DNA of 42,028 nucleotides from Acidimicrobiales bacterium (lineage in GTDB: Bacteria > Actinomycetota > Acidimicrobiia > Acidimicrobiales > Aldehydirespiratoraceae). The DNA is taken from the NCBI GenBank assembly GCA_029263235.1, contig JAJCXW010000168.1, positions 1-42,028 on the forward strand, read 5' to 3'. The translations under genes were made by a program, and so were the position numbers. How positions within the stretch are numbered: position 1 is the stretch's first letter; each line of letters begins with the position of its first letter. Below the pieces are notes generated by a model. The model made no database searches. It was given only the letters and a program-made list of their open reading frames with translations, and was not told the origin of the DNA. This document shows, one piece after another, positions 25,088 through 34,016 of this stretch.

Positions 25088-26478
25088 CACAACTGCTCCT
25101 CGGTTTCGTGCCAACCGCCGGACGGCTCGACCGAACCTGCGTTGGTGGGGCCCCAGGTTCCGAGCGAATAGGACTCGGCACGGGGCGGGTCGAGGAGCAC
25201 AGGATCGACGATGCGCCACGCTGCCTCGACTCCGTCCTGGCGGGCAAAAAGGCGGGGGTCTCCGCCGAGGGCATCGTCGAGAAGTCGCTCGTATGCGGTG
25301 TGGAGTTCCGATTCGTCGGTGTCGTGCACCAGACGGAGCGGAACAGTCTCACTCAGCAAGGCGTCACCCGGTCGTTTCGCCTGCATCTCCAAGGTGATGA
25401 CACCGTCGGGCTTCATGCGGAATCGAAGGTGATTCGGATGGGGATCGCAGCCGGCATCGGTGAACAACGGCCGCGGCGGTCGCTTGAACTCGATGACAGC
25501 CTCGGTGACCGTGACGGGTAGCCCTTTGCCTGCCCTGATGTACCACGGCACACCGGCCCAGCGCCAGGAATCGATCTCGGTCCTCAAGGCCACATAGGTC
25601 TCAGTGTCGGAGGCCGGATCCACTCCGTCCTCGTCGACGTATCCGGCGTATTGGCCTCGCACCAGGCTGTGGGCCTCGAAGGGTCGCATCGCGGTGAGAA
25701 CCTTCGCTCTCTCATCACGGAGCGCGTCGGGCTCATCGGAGACGGGCGGCTCCATCGCCAGCAGTGCGACCATCTGCAAGAGATGGTTCTGCACGACGTC
25801 CTTGAGAGCTCCCACCTTGTCGTAGAAGCGACCACGGCCCTCGATCCCGAACGATTCAGCCATGGTGATCTGCACCGACTCGATGTAGTGACGGTTCCAG
25901 ATCGGCTCGAGGATGCTGTTGGCGAACCGAAACACCATCAGGTTCTGGACGGGTTCCTTGCCGAGGAAGTGGTCGATCCGAAAGATCGAGCCTTCGTCGT
26001 AGTGGGCGTGGAGAGTGTCGTTGAGTTCGATGGCCGAGGCCAGGTCGCGACCAAACGGCTTCTCGAGCACCACCCGGCTTCTGCCGTTGAGGCCGATCGA
26101 GGCCAGTCCCTCGACAACCGATCCGAACAGCGAGGGCGGAATGGCCAGATAGCAGACCGGAGACTCCACGTCGGAGAGGGCTTCGCCGAGACGACGAAAC
26201 GTCTCGGCGTCGCGGTAGTCGCCGGAAACGTAGCGGAGCGCGCTGAGCAGACGATTGAGGATCTCGGCATCGGCTTCGATACCGGATTCCGTCAGCGAAC
26301 TGCGTACGTGATCATGAAGTTGATCGATGGTCCAAGGACTGGATGCAACCCCGATAACGGTGGCGGGCAGTCGATCACGCCCAGCCAACTTGTAGAGCGA
26401 CGCGAAGAGCTTCTTGGACGCGAGATCGCCAGTGATGCCAAACAGAACCAGGCCGTCTGCCCTCCTTCCGAGTTTCAC
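25087..26478 (-). CDS. zwf: Glucose-6-phosphate 1-dehydrogenase
   Basis: First enzyme of the oxidative pentose-phosphate pathway, 463 residues. The NADP-binding motif is [14 protein letters not shown] at the N-terminus, the substrate-binding signature is [25 protein letters not shown] precedes it, and [20 protein letters not shown] marks the C-terminal domain. The GTG start at 26478 overlaps the gnd stop by four bases (GTGA). The track ORF extends 161 codons further through gnd in another frame and should be ignored. Confidence 0.95.
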   Translation of the reverse strand: MKLGRRADGLVLFGITGDLASKKLFASLYKLAGRDRLPATVIGVASSPWTIDQLHDHVRSSLTESGIEADAEILNRLLSALRYVSGDYRDAETFRRLGEALSDVESPVCYLAIPPSLFGSVVEGLASIGLNGRSRVVLEKPFGRDLASAIELNDTLHAHYDEGSIFRIDHFLGKEPVQNLMVFRFANSILEPIWNRHYIESVQITMAESFGIEGRGRFYDKVGALKDVVQNHLLQMVALLAMEPPVSDEPDALRDERAKVLTAMRPFEAHSLVRGQYAGYVDEDGVDPASDTETYVALRTEIDSWRWAGVPWYIRAGKGLPVTVTEAVIEFKRPPRPLFTDAGCDPHPNHLRFRMKPDGVITLEMQAKRPGDALLSETVPLRLVHDTDESELHTAYERLLDDALGGDPRLFARQDGVEAAWRIVDPVLLDPPRAESYSLGTWGPTNAGSVEPSGGWHETEEQL

Positions 26479-27491
26479 TTCGCGGCCTTCTCGTCGTGAC
26501 CGCCGAACATCTTTCTCATGGCCGATAGGACCCGATCGCCATAGTCGGATTCGCCACGAGAACTGAATCGCTCGAACAGCGATGCGGTGAGAACGTGGGC
26601 CGGAACACCGACGTCGATCGCGGCCTGTGCGGTCCAGCGACCTTCGCCCGAGTCCGAGACGCGACCTTCGAAGCCGTCGAGATTGCGATCGGCGACCATC
26701 GCTTCGGCGGTCAGATCGAGGAGCCACGAGGCGATGACACTGCCTCGCCGCCAGACCTCCGCCACCTCCGGAATGTCGAAGTCGAACTGGTAGTAGTCGG
26801 GATCGCGCATTGGTGCGGTCTCGGCGTCGCGTTCGCCGGACTGCTTTCCGGCACCGGCATGGCTCAAAATGTTGAGGCCCTCCGCATAGGCCGCCATCAC
26901 GCCGTACTCGATGCCGTTGTGAACCATCTTCACGAAGTGACCCGCCCCGTTGGGCCCGCAATGCAAGTACCCCTGTTCAGACGGAGTGGGTTCACCCGAT
27001 CGCCCTTCGGTTCGTTCGGCGGACTCAACTCCGGGGGCCAGAGCCCTGAATATCGGTTCGAGATGGGTAATCACCTCGTCTTCCCCTCCGATCATCAGGC
27101 AGAAGCCGCGCTCGAGACCGAACACTCCGCCGCTGGTACCAACATCGACATAGTGGATACCCCGATCGGCCAACTCGGCGGCCCGGTCGATGTCGTCGCG
27201 GTAGAAGCTGTTGCCGCCGTCGATCACCATGTCGCCGCTATCGAGGTGTGTGGCCACATCGGTGACAACCTTGCCGGTGATCGCGGCCGGCACCATTACC
27301 CATACCGCTCGTTCGGCATCGAGTTTCGACGCCAAGTCAGCCGGAGATTCGGCTCCCAATGCACCCTCAGCGACCAGTTGGGCAACAGCATCAGGGTTGA
27401 CGTCGTAGACAACACACTCGATGCCTGTGGCCATGAGGCGGCGCACAAGATTGGCCCCCATTCGTCCGAGTCCGATCATTCCCAGCTGCAT
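26475..27491 (-). CDS. gnd: 6-phosphogluconate dehydrogenase, decarboxylating (short, GntZ type)
   Basis: Oxidatively decarboxylates 6-phosphogluconate to ribulose 5-phosphate. The 338-residue product is of the short form, often NAD-linked, unlike the 470-residue enteric enzyme. The Rossmann motif is [19 protein letters not shown], followed by [34 protein letters not shown] and the catalytic [15 protein letters not shown]. The ATG at 27491 has GGGAG nine bases upstream; the track start at 27569 is too early. It is first of a five-gene operon with zwf, ROK remnant, pgl and ppgK. Confidence 0.95.
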   Translation of the reverse strand: MQLGMIGLGRMGANLVRRLMATGIECVVYDVNPDAVAQLVAEGALGAESPADLASKLDAERAVWVMVPAAITGKVVTDVATHLDSGDMVIDGGNSFYRDDIDRAAELADRGIHYVDVGTSGGVFGLERGFCLMIGGEDEVITHLEPIFRALAPGVESAERTEGRSGEPTPSEQGYLHCGPNGAGHFVKMVHNGIEYGVMAAYAEGLNILSHAGAGKQSGERDAETAPMRDPDYYQFDFDIPEVAEVWRRGSVIASWLLDLTAEAMVADRNLDGFEGRVSDSGEGRWTAQAAIDVGVPAHVLTASLFERFSSRGESDYGDRVLSAMRKMFGGHDEKAAK

Positions 27492-27605
27492 CGATTCGTC
27501 TCCCGTGTCGTCTACACCCTGAATACAACCAGAACCGGGAAGCCCTGGTGCGACAGCCCGGAAAGCCACATATGCCGAAAACCAGCAGGTGGCGTGACGG
27601 TTGAC

Positions 27606-27619
27606 GGGACTTAAGTCCC
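27606..27619. promoter_or_regulatory. DosR/DevR-type palindromic box
   Basis: GGGACTTAAGTCCC is a perfect 14-base palindrome that equals the core of the mycobacterial DosR consensus GGGACTWWAGTCCC. It lies 86 bases upstream of the ATG at 27705. A possible -10 hexamer, TATCTA, at about 27646 would put the start of transcription near 27658, with the box centred about 45 bases upstream, a usual distance for direct activation by DosR. Activation under low oxygen or NO is inferred from the mycobacterial regulon. Confidence 0.7.
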
Positions 27620-27656
27620 TACTTGGAGGCCCAGAATCGGCGCATTATCTAAGTAA

Positions 27657-27682
27657 GAGATCGATAAACACATATCGATCTC
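27657..27682. repeat. Perfect 10-bp inverted repeat in the leader of the 27705 gene
   Basis: GAGATCGATA and TATCGATCTC are exact reverse complements around AACACA. The element lies between the presumed promoter and the ribosome binding site (GGGGTG at about 27693). It could be a second operator, for example for the nearby Crp/Fnr protein, or a stem-loop at the 5' end of the mRNA that affects stability or translation. Sequence alone cannot decide. Confidence 0.65.
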
Positions 27683-27704
27683 CAGAACGAATGGGGTGAG
27701 CCTA

Positions 27705-28418
27705 ATGAAGAAACGACTCTCAATCATCGGCTACGGACTCTTGGTAGTCGGCATGATATTCGTGGTCACGGGGGCTGTCGCATACAGTCGAGTCCAGCAG
27801 GGCTACGACTCGCTGCAGGCCTTCAGTGCCGCACAGAACGTCACGTTGAGCTACAACGACGACGGTCAACTAACCGATCGAGGCACCACCGAGGGCGCCG
27901 ACGCAATCATGACCATGGTGACCGACGAATGGAACTACCCGGTCAACAACTCGGACTTCAATCCCAACGATCCACTGGTCAACACCGGGTCCGAGTACAT
28001 GTACCAGATGGCGACAATCGTCACCCACGTACTCCACGGCACTCAGACGGTGGTTCTGGACAAAGGCGTTGAGTACAACGGCGAAGTCTTCGCCGCCGGC
28101 AGCTACGACTTCGAAGTCGACGGACGCTACTGGACCGACTTCGACCGCTCGCACCCCCTCGAGGGTGTTGCCAGAGGCCAAGCATGGTCGGGAACAGTCC
28201 ACGGCTTGGTTGGCGAACTCGGAGTTGGTGCGGTCACCGCCTCGACCCTGCAGATGGGACTAGCAATGTCGGGCCTGTTCGCCGGACTCGGACTCGTCTT
28301 CGCTCTCAGCGGAGGCGGAATCGTCTGGGCAGCACGAGCCAAGGACAAGGTGAAGGTTCCCGACACGATTCCAGAGGCACTACTCGCAGACGGGAAGGCC
28401 AAGGATCCAGTGGCCTGA
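27705..28418 (+). CDS. Two-helix membrane protein of unknown function, behind a DosR-type box
   Basis: 237 residues. A first membrane helix (IIGYGLLVVGMIFVVTGAVA) is followed by an acidic, probably extracytoplasmic domain of about 160 residues (for example YNDDGQLTDRGTTEGADAIM and ATIVTHVLHGTQTVVLDKGV), a second helix (GLAMSGLFAGLGLVFALSGG) and a short charged cytoplasmic tail. I do not recognise a function. The topology recalls actinobacterial membrane proteins that databases sometimes mislabel as LigA-type ring-opening dioxygenases; this link is weak. The ATG at 27705 with GGGGTGAG upstream is preferred over the GTG at 27696. The DosR-like box suggests induction at low oxygen. Confidence 0.75.
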   Translation: MKKRLSIIGYGLLVVGMIFVVTGAVAYSRVQQGYDSLQAFSAAQNVTLSYNDDGQLTDRGTTEGADAIMTMVTDEWNYPVNNSDFNPNDPLVNTGSEYMYQMATIVTHVLHGTQTVVLDKGVEYNGEVFAAGSYDFEVDGRYWTDFDRSHPLEGVARGQAWSGTVHGLVGELGVGAVTASTLQMGLAMSGLFAGLGLVFALSGGGIVWAARAKDKVKVPDTIPEALLADGKAKDPVA

Positions 28419-28454
28419 CCCCCACTGCGCCGGGGTTTCCCCCCATAACGGTTA

Positions 28455-28490
28455 CGGCTCGAGTCTCTCCTCCGGGAGGGGCTCGAGCCG
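28455..28490. terminator. Hairpin between convergent membrane-protein and Crp/Fnr genes
   Basis: CGGCTCGAG and CTCGAGCCG form a perfect 9-bp outer stem, and the inner TCTCC/GGGAG segments can extend it. It lies 37 bases after the membrane-protein stop and 15 bases beyond the Crp/Fnr stop, which fits a bidirectional terminator. Confidence 0.7.
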
Positions 28491-28504
28491 CGTTCGGGGT
28501 CGGT

Positions 28505-29215
28505 TCAGACCGACTGGACCGACTCGCCGAAACTGTCCTCGGATTCGAGCAGAGACAATAGAGCGGTGCGATCGACCAGTTGGATCTTGCGATAGCGCAG
28601 CTCGATCAAGCCACCGTTCTCGAGGCTCTTGAGCACACGCTGTGCGCTGGAGCGCTGCACGCCGAGCATCTCCGCTAGCTGCCCCTGAGTAATGTGCACC
28701 ACGCCTTCGTCGTCGGCCTCACGAAGAAGAATCGAAGCCAACTGCGACTCGAGGCCACCGGCCAACAAGTCGACCAGCCGCCCCTGAAGCCCCGCGGTGC
28801 GCTCCGCCAGCGACACGAACCATCGACGGGCAACAAGCGGCTTGGTCTGCAACAGGCGGATCAGCGCATCGACATCAAACGAGAGAATCGTGGAATCCTC
28901 GACAGCGCGGGCATCGAACGGTTCGCGTTCACCCAGAAACGCCGGCACATCACCGAAGACATCTCCGGGCCTGAGAATCTGCAACGTGACCCTGCGAGAG
29001 CCGAGCTCACGAGACAGTTCGACCCTCCCCGTGTGCACCACATGGATCTTCGCCGCTCGATCGCCGCGACGGAAGACGAACATCCCTCCGGCCAGGGATT
29101 GCTCTCCCAACTCGGCCACCAACTGTTCGACATCGGCCTCTCTCAAAGGTGCGTCGCTGCCGCGGCTGAGACAACACGCTATCCACGGTGCGTATCGAGA
29201 CAAGAGGTCGGCCAC
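28505..29215 (-). CDS. Crp/Fnr-family transcriptional regulator
   Basis: 236 residues. The cyclic-nucleotide-binding-type beta roll covers about 35-130 (GGMFVFRRGDRAAKIHVVHT, VTLQILRPGDVFGDVPAFLG), and a winged HTH covers about 160-225 (ITQGQLAEMLGVQRSSAQRV, LKSLENGGLIELRYRKIQLV). The N-terminus contains a Cys pair (WIACCLSRG); whether it binds a metal or cluster is open. The exact cAMP-binding residues are not evident, so the ligand is unknown. The start is a GTG with GGGG close upstream. It is convergent with the DosR-box gene and divergent from the two membrane-protein genes at 29371, making it a candidate regulator of this block. Confidence 0.87.
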   Translation of the reverse strand: MADLLSRYAPWIACCLSRGSDAPLREADVEQLVAELGEQSLAGGMFVFRRGDRAAKIHVVHTGRVELSRELGSRRVTLQILRPGDVFGDVPAFLGEREPFDARAVEDSTILSFDVDALIRLLQTKPLVARRWFVSLAERTAGLQGRLVDLLAGGLESQLASILLREADDEGVVHITQGQLAEMLGVQRSSAQRVLKSLENGGLIELRYRKIQLVDRTALLSLLESEDSFGESVQSV

Positions 29216-29370
29216 GTCCCCACGGTAGAGCCGGAACCCTCTCTCTGCCAGTGACCTTCCTCCATCACCAAAGACTGAATTGCAACAGATGCGGGATTCG
29301 AGGCATCACACGGGTCTTCACCACGTTTAAGCACCTACATCGAGCATTCAACATGCCAAGGAGGAATCAC

Positions 29371-29709
29371 ATGGCAACCAAGAACAAAGGGGCGAACGGC
29401 GAGAGTTCACTGTACGTCCCGCTCGCAGTAGCAGCTGTGGGAGCAATGACGGTGATGATCGCATTCGTGGCTCTCATAATCGCCGGCGTCAACGCTGGGG
29501 ACTTCTTCGGAGGCGGCACCATCGCCGACCAGGGCGTCTGGAAGGCCACCACTGCGTGGGCCAACCCGCTGGCGCTGGTCGGAATCGCCACCCTCTTCGG
29601 GGGCGGCGTCATCCTCGCCCTCACCAACATCTTCGGACACATCCGCTATCGCCGTGACTCCATGGCCAACGGAATTCCGGTGATTCTCGCCAAGCGTCAG
29701 TCCCAGTGA
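29371..29709 (+). CDS. Small two-helix membrane protein, single-unit form
   Basis: 112 residues, family not recognised. The hydrophilic N-terminus is followed by a helix (LYVPLAVAAVGAMTVMIAFV), a short outer loop (GDFFGGGTIADQGVWKATTA), a second helix (PLALVGIATLFGGGVILALT) and a basic stretch NIFGHIRYRRDSM that should face the cytoplasm. The same helix-loop-helix-NI...IR unit appears twice in the next gene. The ATG has a very strong AAGGAGG upstream; the track start at 29188 is spurious. Its stop overlaps a possible GTG start of the next gene. Confidence 0.75.
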   Translation: MATKNKGANGESSLYVPLAVAAVGAMTVMIAFVALIIAGVNAGDFFGGGTIADQGVWKATTAWANPLALVGIATLFGGGVILALTNIFGHIRYRRDSMANGIPVILAKRQSQ

Positions 29710-29771
29710 CTGCAACCAACGAACCCAACTCGACCTCATCAACCACCCAAACTGCTCCCAGGGGGGCGAAC

Positions 29772-30443
29772 ATGACTACGAAACTCAAGAACACAATTCC
29801 TTACAAGGGCGACGATCTTCCCCAGACGATGGCCAAGACGATGGCCTGGCCGATGCTCGGCATGGGTGCCATGTCGGTGTTGCTCGGATTCATCCTCGGC
29901 ATCGTCGGCGGAACCAACTTCGGTGACGCCTTCTCGCCGTCGGGTGTTGCATCCGATCTGAGCACCGGACAAACGCTCAGCCAGCTCTCGGGAGCCTTCG
30001 TGTTCCTCGGCATGGGCATGATCCTCGGGGCCATCACCATGACCCTCGTCAACATCGTCCGCACCCTGCGTGACGCCGGACGCGACGTCCAGACATCGCT
30101 CAACGCCACACCGATTCAGCTCAAGAAGCCATGGTCGGGTGTCGCCACCGCTCCCATGATGATGATGGGACTCATGGTCGAGATTGCCGCATTCATCATC
30201 GGCATCGTCAACGCCACCACCCTCGGAGGCATCGACCCCGACGCCGTCGCCTCACCCGGTAACGGCTCGGCGAGCGATCTCGCCGACTTCGGCACCGTTC
30301 AGGCATTCACTGCCTGGCTGCCAGGTCTACGCCTGACCGGCCTCGCCATGATCCTCGTGGCGATCGTGTTCGTACTCACCACCATCCAGCAGGTCATCCG
30401 CTTCCAGGGCGACCGCATCAGCGAGTTGGCCGAAGCGGCCTGA
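29772..30443 (+). CDS. Four-helix membrane protein, internally duplicated unit
   Basis: 223 residues, family not recognised. It contains two copies of the unit in the preceding gene: unit 1 (MLGMGAMSVLLGFILGIVGG, loop, FVFLGMGMILGAITMTLVNI then RTLRDAGRD) and unit 2 (MMMMGLMVEIAAFIIGIVNA, loop, GLAMILVAIVFVLTTIQQVI then RFQGDRI). Both loops are Asp, Ser and Gly rich. The ATG at 29772 with AGGGGGG upstream is preferred; a GTG at 29706 would add a Ser/Thr-rich 22-residue extension and overlap the previous stop. A strong hairpin follows the gene. The function is unknown, and the neighbourhood hints at a low-oxygen response. Confidence 0.72.
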   Translation: MTTKLKNTIPYKGDDLPQTMAKTMAWPMLGMGAMSVLLGFILGIVGGTNFGDAFSPSGVASDLSTGQTLSQLSGAFVFLGMGMILGAITMTLVNIVRTLRDAGRDVQTSLNATPIQLKKPWSGVATAPMMMMGLMVEIAAFIIGIVNATTLGGIDPDAVASPGNGSASDLADFGTVQAFTAWLPGLRLTGLAMILVAIVFVLTTIQQVIRFQGDRISELAEAA

Positions 30444-30495
30444 CTCGAGTCACCGCTCTTCGGTAGGCAGAAGAGCAAGACCAAGACCGCCCGAT

Positions 30496-30524
30496 CCGGA
30501 GGTCGCCGACATGGCGGCCTCCGG
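30496..30524. terminator. Strong hairpin terminator between convergent genes
   Basis: CCGGAGG-T-CGCC pairs with GGCG-G-CCTCCGG around GACAT, a 12-bp stem with one T-G wobble. On the plus strand it is followed by TTCGCGTTTTG, a weak T-rich tract. It lies between the membrane-protein operon and the convergent molybdopterin oxidoreductase. Confidence 0.8.
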
Positions 30525-30548
30525 TTCGCGTTTTGCCCCAACCGGCAG

Positions 30549-32813
30549 TCAGGCCGGCTGCACCTCGACGGGGATCGAATTGAGCACGGCATTCCCCGAC
30601 AATGGATCGATGAGGCCCGGGTCGGTCAGCACGTTGGTGTTGACTCCGGCGTATCGCTTGGCCACCCCCATGCGGGTCCCCGAAACATCGTGCCCCCATC
30701 CATGGGGAAGGCTCACGACTCCGGCCATCACGACATCGGTGACCTCGACCGGCGCGGTGACACTTCCCACCCGCGATTTCACGAGCGCCACACCGCCGTC
30801 GGACAAGCTCAGCCGATCGGCATCGGCCGGGTTGACCTGCAAGGTGCATCGAGGCTTGCCCTTCACCAGAACCTCGAGGTTGTGCATCCACGAGTTGTTG
30901 GAGCGCACGTGGCGGCGACCGACCAGCACCATTCGATCATCATCGATCAACTCCTGCAGTCTCGACTCGAGGCGTTGCAGGTCGTCAGCGAAGGGGCCGG
31001 CGAGCAATTCCACCTTGCCGCTGGGCGTACGGAGATTGCCGGGGAGACGTGGCTCGAGAGGGCCAAGATCGATTCCGTGGGGGTTGTCGAGCAGTTTCGC
31101 AAGTGACAAACCGTCGGGGTCGGCGCCGAATCCGTCACCGTAGGGGCCGGTGCGGAGCAAGGCGTCGAGAATCCGGTCGCTTCCCGTGTCGCCCTCCACC
31201 ATGGCGGTCATTTCGTCGATGTCGCGTCCGTTCACCGGTGAACCCTCGGACCTGACTTCAGCCTCCAGCAGCCCGTGCACAACCTGATCGTGGACCACAC
31301 CGGGATCGGCGTCGGGCCCGGCGCCCATGGCGATCAGGGTGAACTTGGCGAGAATGTCGTCCTCCGTGGGTCCCTCGTGCTCGAAGACCGGCGGGGAGTA
31401 GTTGGAGATGTTGCGCACCCCGAACGAGTAGAAGGCAATGTCGTAGTGACTCTTCTCCAAGGATCCCGGCGGGGGCAGGATCACATCAGCGTGGCGGGTC
31501 GTCTCGTTGATGTAGATGTCGACCGACACCATGGCTTCGAGCGCCGCGAAGGCTTCGTCCATCCTTCGACCATCGGGGCATGACAGCACTGGATTACCGG
31601 CGAAGGTCATCATCATCCTCAGCTGGCCTTCGCCTTCGGTGAGGATCTCATCTGGTATGTCGGCCACCGGGAATTCGCCCTGAACCTCGGGCCGGGAGTT
31701 GACGCGACTCCGGAACCGGCCCACCTGGTAGGCCCTTCCTTCCTCGGACGATCTGACCCGCTCGCTCGCCGGCAACGTGAACATTGATCCACCGCGACGA
31801 TCGAGATTCCCGGTGATCACCGCCAGCACATCGATCAACCAGGTGGTGAGAGTGCCGAACTCGACGGTGCAGGTCCCGATGCGGCCGTAGATGGCGGCGG
31901 AATCTGCCGAGGCGATCTCCTCGGCCAGAGTTGTGATCGTTTCGACCGACAAGTTGGTGACAGCGGCCGCCAACTCGACGGTGAAGGGAGCCAGCAGAGC
32001 CGGAAGGTCATCGAGTCCTTCAACCAGACCGACCAACGACCCCAGATCGACAAGACCCTCGCTGAACAGATGGTTGGCAACCGCAGCCAACAGCACCGCG
32101 TCGGTGCCGGGACGAATGGCGATGTGTTGGTCGGCGTGGTCGGCGGTCTTGGTGCGGCATGGATCGACCACGATCACTCTCGCGCCGTTCTCCCGCATGG
32201 CGTCGATGCGGTCGGGGAATCCGGGGGCGGTGCAGATGCTCCCGTTGGACTCGAAAGGATTGGCGCCGAGCATCACCAGCAGATCGGTGCGTTCGATGTC
32301 GGGGATCGGAATCATCAGTCCGCCGCCGTAGAGATACCCCGAAGCAACATGGCGGGGCATCTGATCAACGGTGCTGGCGGAGTAGCGATTGTGCCCGCCC
32401 AGCGCTCTGACGAGGTGTCTCAGGTGGGTCGATGCCGAGAGGAGGTGAGCGGCCGGATTGCCGAGGTAGACACCGATCGCCTCACCGCCGTGGGTTTCTC
32501 GAACAGTCGACAGCTTCTCGTCGACGACCCGCCAGGCTTCGTCCCAGCCGACCTCGACAAACTGCGGCACACCCTCAGAGTCGGTGCCTCGTCTGACCAC
32601 CGGCAAACGCAGCCGGTCGGGGTCCTCGTGGAGTTGCTTCAGGCTCGATCCTTTCGGACAGATGAACCCACTCGAGAAGACATCATCGCGATCGCCACGA
32701 ATACGCGCGACCTTCCCGTCGCGGATCGAGATCTCCAATCCGCATGTCGCCTCACAGAGAGGGCAGGTGCGAAAGACGGTCCGGTCGTCAGATTTAGTCG
32801 TCATGGTGGACAT
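30549..32813 (-). CDS. Molybdopterin-dependent oxidoreductase, formate-dehydrogenase-like alpha subunit
   Basis: A 754-residue member of the DMSO-reductase superfamily. The N-terminal [4Fe-4S] motif is CPLCEATCGLE plus SGFICPKG (CxxCxxxC...C), followed by YSASTVDQMPRHVASGYLYG, MLGANPFESNGS, the pterin-binding domains, MTFAGNPVLSCPDG, and a C-terminal molydopterin-dinucleotide domain (RRHVRSNNSWMHNLE, GWGHDVSG). The place where formate dehydrogenases carry Cys or Sec reads VDQMPRH, so the Mo ligand is not Cys or Sec and formate is not a safe guess. No electron-transfer or membrane subunit is adjacent. It is last in a minus-strand run with a nitronate-monooxygenase-like gene 31 bases upstream. 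No in-frame TGA suggests selenocysteine. Confidence 0.88.
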   Translation of the reverse strand: MSTMTTKSDDRTVFRTCPLCEATCGLEISIRDGKVARIRGDRDDVFSSGFICPKGSSLKQLHEDPDRLRLPVVRRGTDSEGVPQFVEVGWDEAWRVVDEKLSTVRETHGGEAIGVYLGNPAAHLLSASTHLRHLVRALGGHNRYSASTVDQMPRHVASGYLYGGGLMIPIPDIERTDLLVMLGANPFESNGSICTAPGFPDRIDAMRENGARVIVVDPCRTKTADHADQHIAIRPGTDAVLLAAVANHLFSEGLVDLGSLVGLVEGLDDLPALLAPFTVELAAAVTNLSVETITTLAEEIASADSAAIYGRIGTCTVEFGTLTTWLIDVLAVITGNLDRRGGSMFTLPASERVRSSEEGRAYQVGRFRSRVNSRPEVQGEFPVADIPDEILTEGEGQLRMMMTFAGNPVLSCPDGRRMDEAFAALEAMVSVDIYINETTRHADVILPPPGSLEKSHYDIAFYSFGVRNISNYSPPVFEHEGPTEDDILAKFTLIAMGAGPDADPGVVHDQVVHGLLEAEVRSEGSPVNGRDIDEMTAMVEGDTGSDRILDALLRTGPYGDGFGADPDGLSLAKLLDNPHGIDLGPLEPRLPGNLRTPSGKVELLAGPFADDLQRLESRLQELIDDDRMVLVGRRHVRSNNSWMHNLEVLVKGKPRCTLQVNPADADRLSLSDGGVALVKSRVGSVTAPVEVTDVVMAGVVSLPHGWGHDVSGTRMGVAKRYAGVNTNVLTDPGLIDPLSGNAVLNSIPVEVQPA

Positions 32814-32844
32814 CGTGGCATGCCCGCCGGAGGTAACCGAAACG

Positions 32845-33981
32845 TCATGCCTCCAGTTGAGCCGACAATGACTCCACGGACTCGATGAACTCTTCGATCA
32901 TCTCCATCACGACCTGGCCGGAACTCTTGCGGTGGTTCATCGATCCGACGATCTGTCCGACGAAATAGTTGGCCAGCTTCTCGGCTCCGGAACCGGCGTT
33001 GTGCGACGCCCGGGTGATCCGGCGTTGGGCCTCTGCGGTCAGTATCGGCTGGAGCGGCATGCCCAGGGGATCTGGAGTGTCGGCAGACTCCCACTCTTCG
33101 GTCCACGCCGACTTCAACATGCGGGCCGGCTTGCCGGTGAGGGAACGGGACCGCATGGTGTCGGCCGAAGTGGCCATCATCATCTTCTCCTTGACCACTG
33201 GATCGGTCTCGGCCTCATCGGTGGTCAGCCAGACCGATCCACACCAGACACCCTGAGCGCCGAGGGCCATCGCCGCGGCCATCTGGCGGCCACGCCCGAT
33301 GCCTCCGGCACCCAGCACCGGCACATCGACCGCGTCGACAATCTCCGGGATAAGAACCATCGAGCCGATCTCGCCGGTGTGACCGCCGGCCTCTCCACCC
33401 TGAGCGATGATGATGTCGACCCCGGCTTGCACGCTCCGTTCGGCATGCACCGGACGACCGGCGAGGGCACCCACCAGGCGGCCGGCGTCCTTCACGGCAT
33501 CGATCATGTTCTGGGGCGGAGGGCCGAGTGCGTTGGCGAGGAAAACGGTCTTGTGGGCCAGGGCAATCTCCACCTGGGGCCCGGCCGCCTTGTCCGAGAA
33601 AGGGGCATCGCTGAGATTGTCGAAGCCTCGGCCCGAGTCGGCGTCGGGAGGAAACTCCGGCACCTCGTAGCGGCGAAGAATGTCGTCGAGGAACTCCTTG
33701 TGCTCGGGTGGGATCAGGTTGATCAGATCACCCATCTTGTAGCCGCCGTCCTGATCACCGGCGTACTTGGCGGGAACGATCATGTCGACGCCGTAGGGCC
33801 GATCGCCTATCTCGTCCTCGATCCAGTCGAGATCGATCTCCAGAGCCTCTGGTGAATGGGCCACTGCGCCGAGCACGCCCATGCCGCCGGCCTTCGACAC
33901 CGCTGCGACGACATCGCGGCAGTGGCTGAAGGCCAAGATGGGAAACTCGATCCCGAGCATCTCGGTTATGTCAGTACGCAT
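32845..33981 (-). CDS. Nitronate monooxygenase / 2-nitropropane dioxygenase family flavoprotein
   Basis: A 378-residue FMN-binding TIM-barrel protein. FPILAFSHCRDVVAAVSKAG begins the barrel, AGVDIIIAQGGEAGGHTGEI carries the His region expected near the active site, and VPVLGAGGIGRGRQMAAAMA with ALGAQGVWCGSVWLTTDEAE binds the FMN phosphate. Many actinobacterial relatives occur beside acyl-CoA dehydrogenases and may act on lipid or steroid intermediates rather than nitronates. The ATG has AGGAGG upstream. It follows the acyl-CoA dehydrogenase by 35 bases. Confidence 0.88.
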   Translation of the reverse strand: MRTDITEMLGIEFPILAFSHCRDVVAAVSKAGGMGVLGAVAHSPEALEIDLDWIEDEIGDRPYGVDMIVPAKYAGDQDGGYKMGDLINLIPPEHKEFLDDILRRYEVPEFPPDADSGRGFDNLSDAPFSDKAAGPQVEIALAHKTVFLANALGPPPQNMIDAVKDAGRLVGALAGRPVHAERSVQAGVDIIIAQGGEAGGHTGEIGSMVLIPEIVDAVDVPVLGAGGIGRGRQMAAAMALGAQGVWCGSVWLTTDEAETDPVVKEKMMMATSADTMRSRSLTGKPARMLKSAWTEEWESADTPDPLGMPLQPILTAEAQRRITRASHNAGSGAEKLANYFVGQIVGSMNHRKSSGQVVMEMIEEFIESVESLSAQLEA

Positions 33982-34016
33982 GTGTCCTCCTGGTCAGGTT
34001 CGGAGTGGAGTGATCG

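Noticed and set aside
26479-26961. 161-codon N-terminal extension of zwf in the ORF track
   Set aside because: It is gnd read in another frame on the same strand. The family N-terminus begins at the GTG at 26478 with a GTGA overlap.
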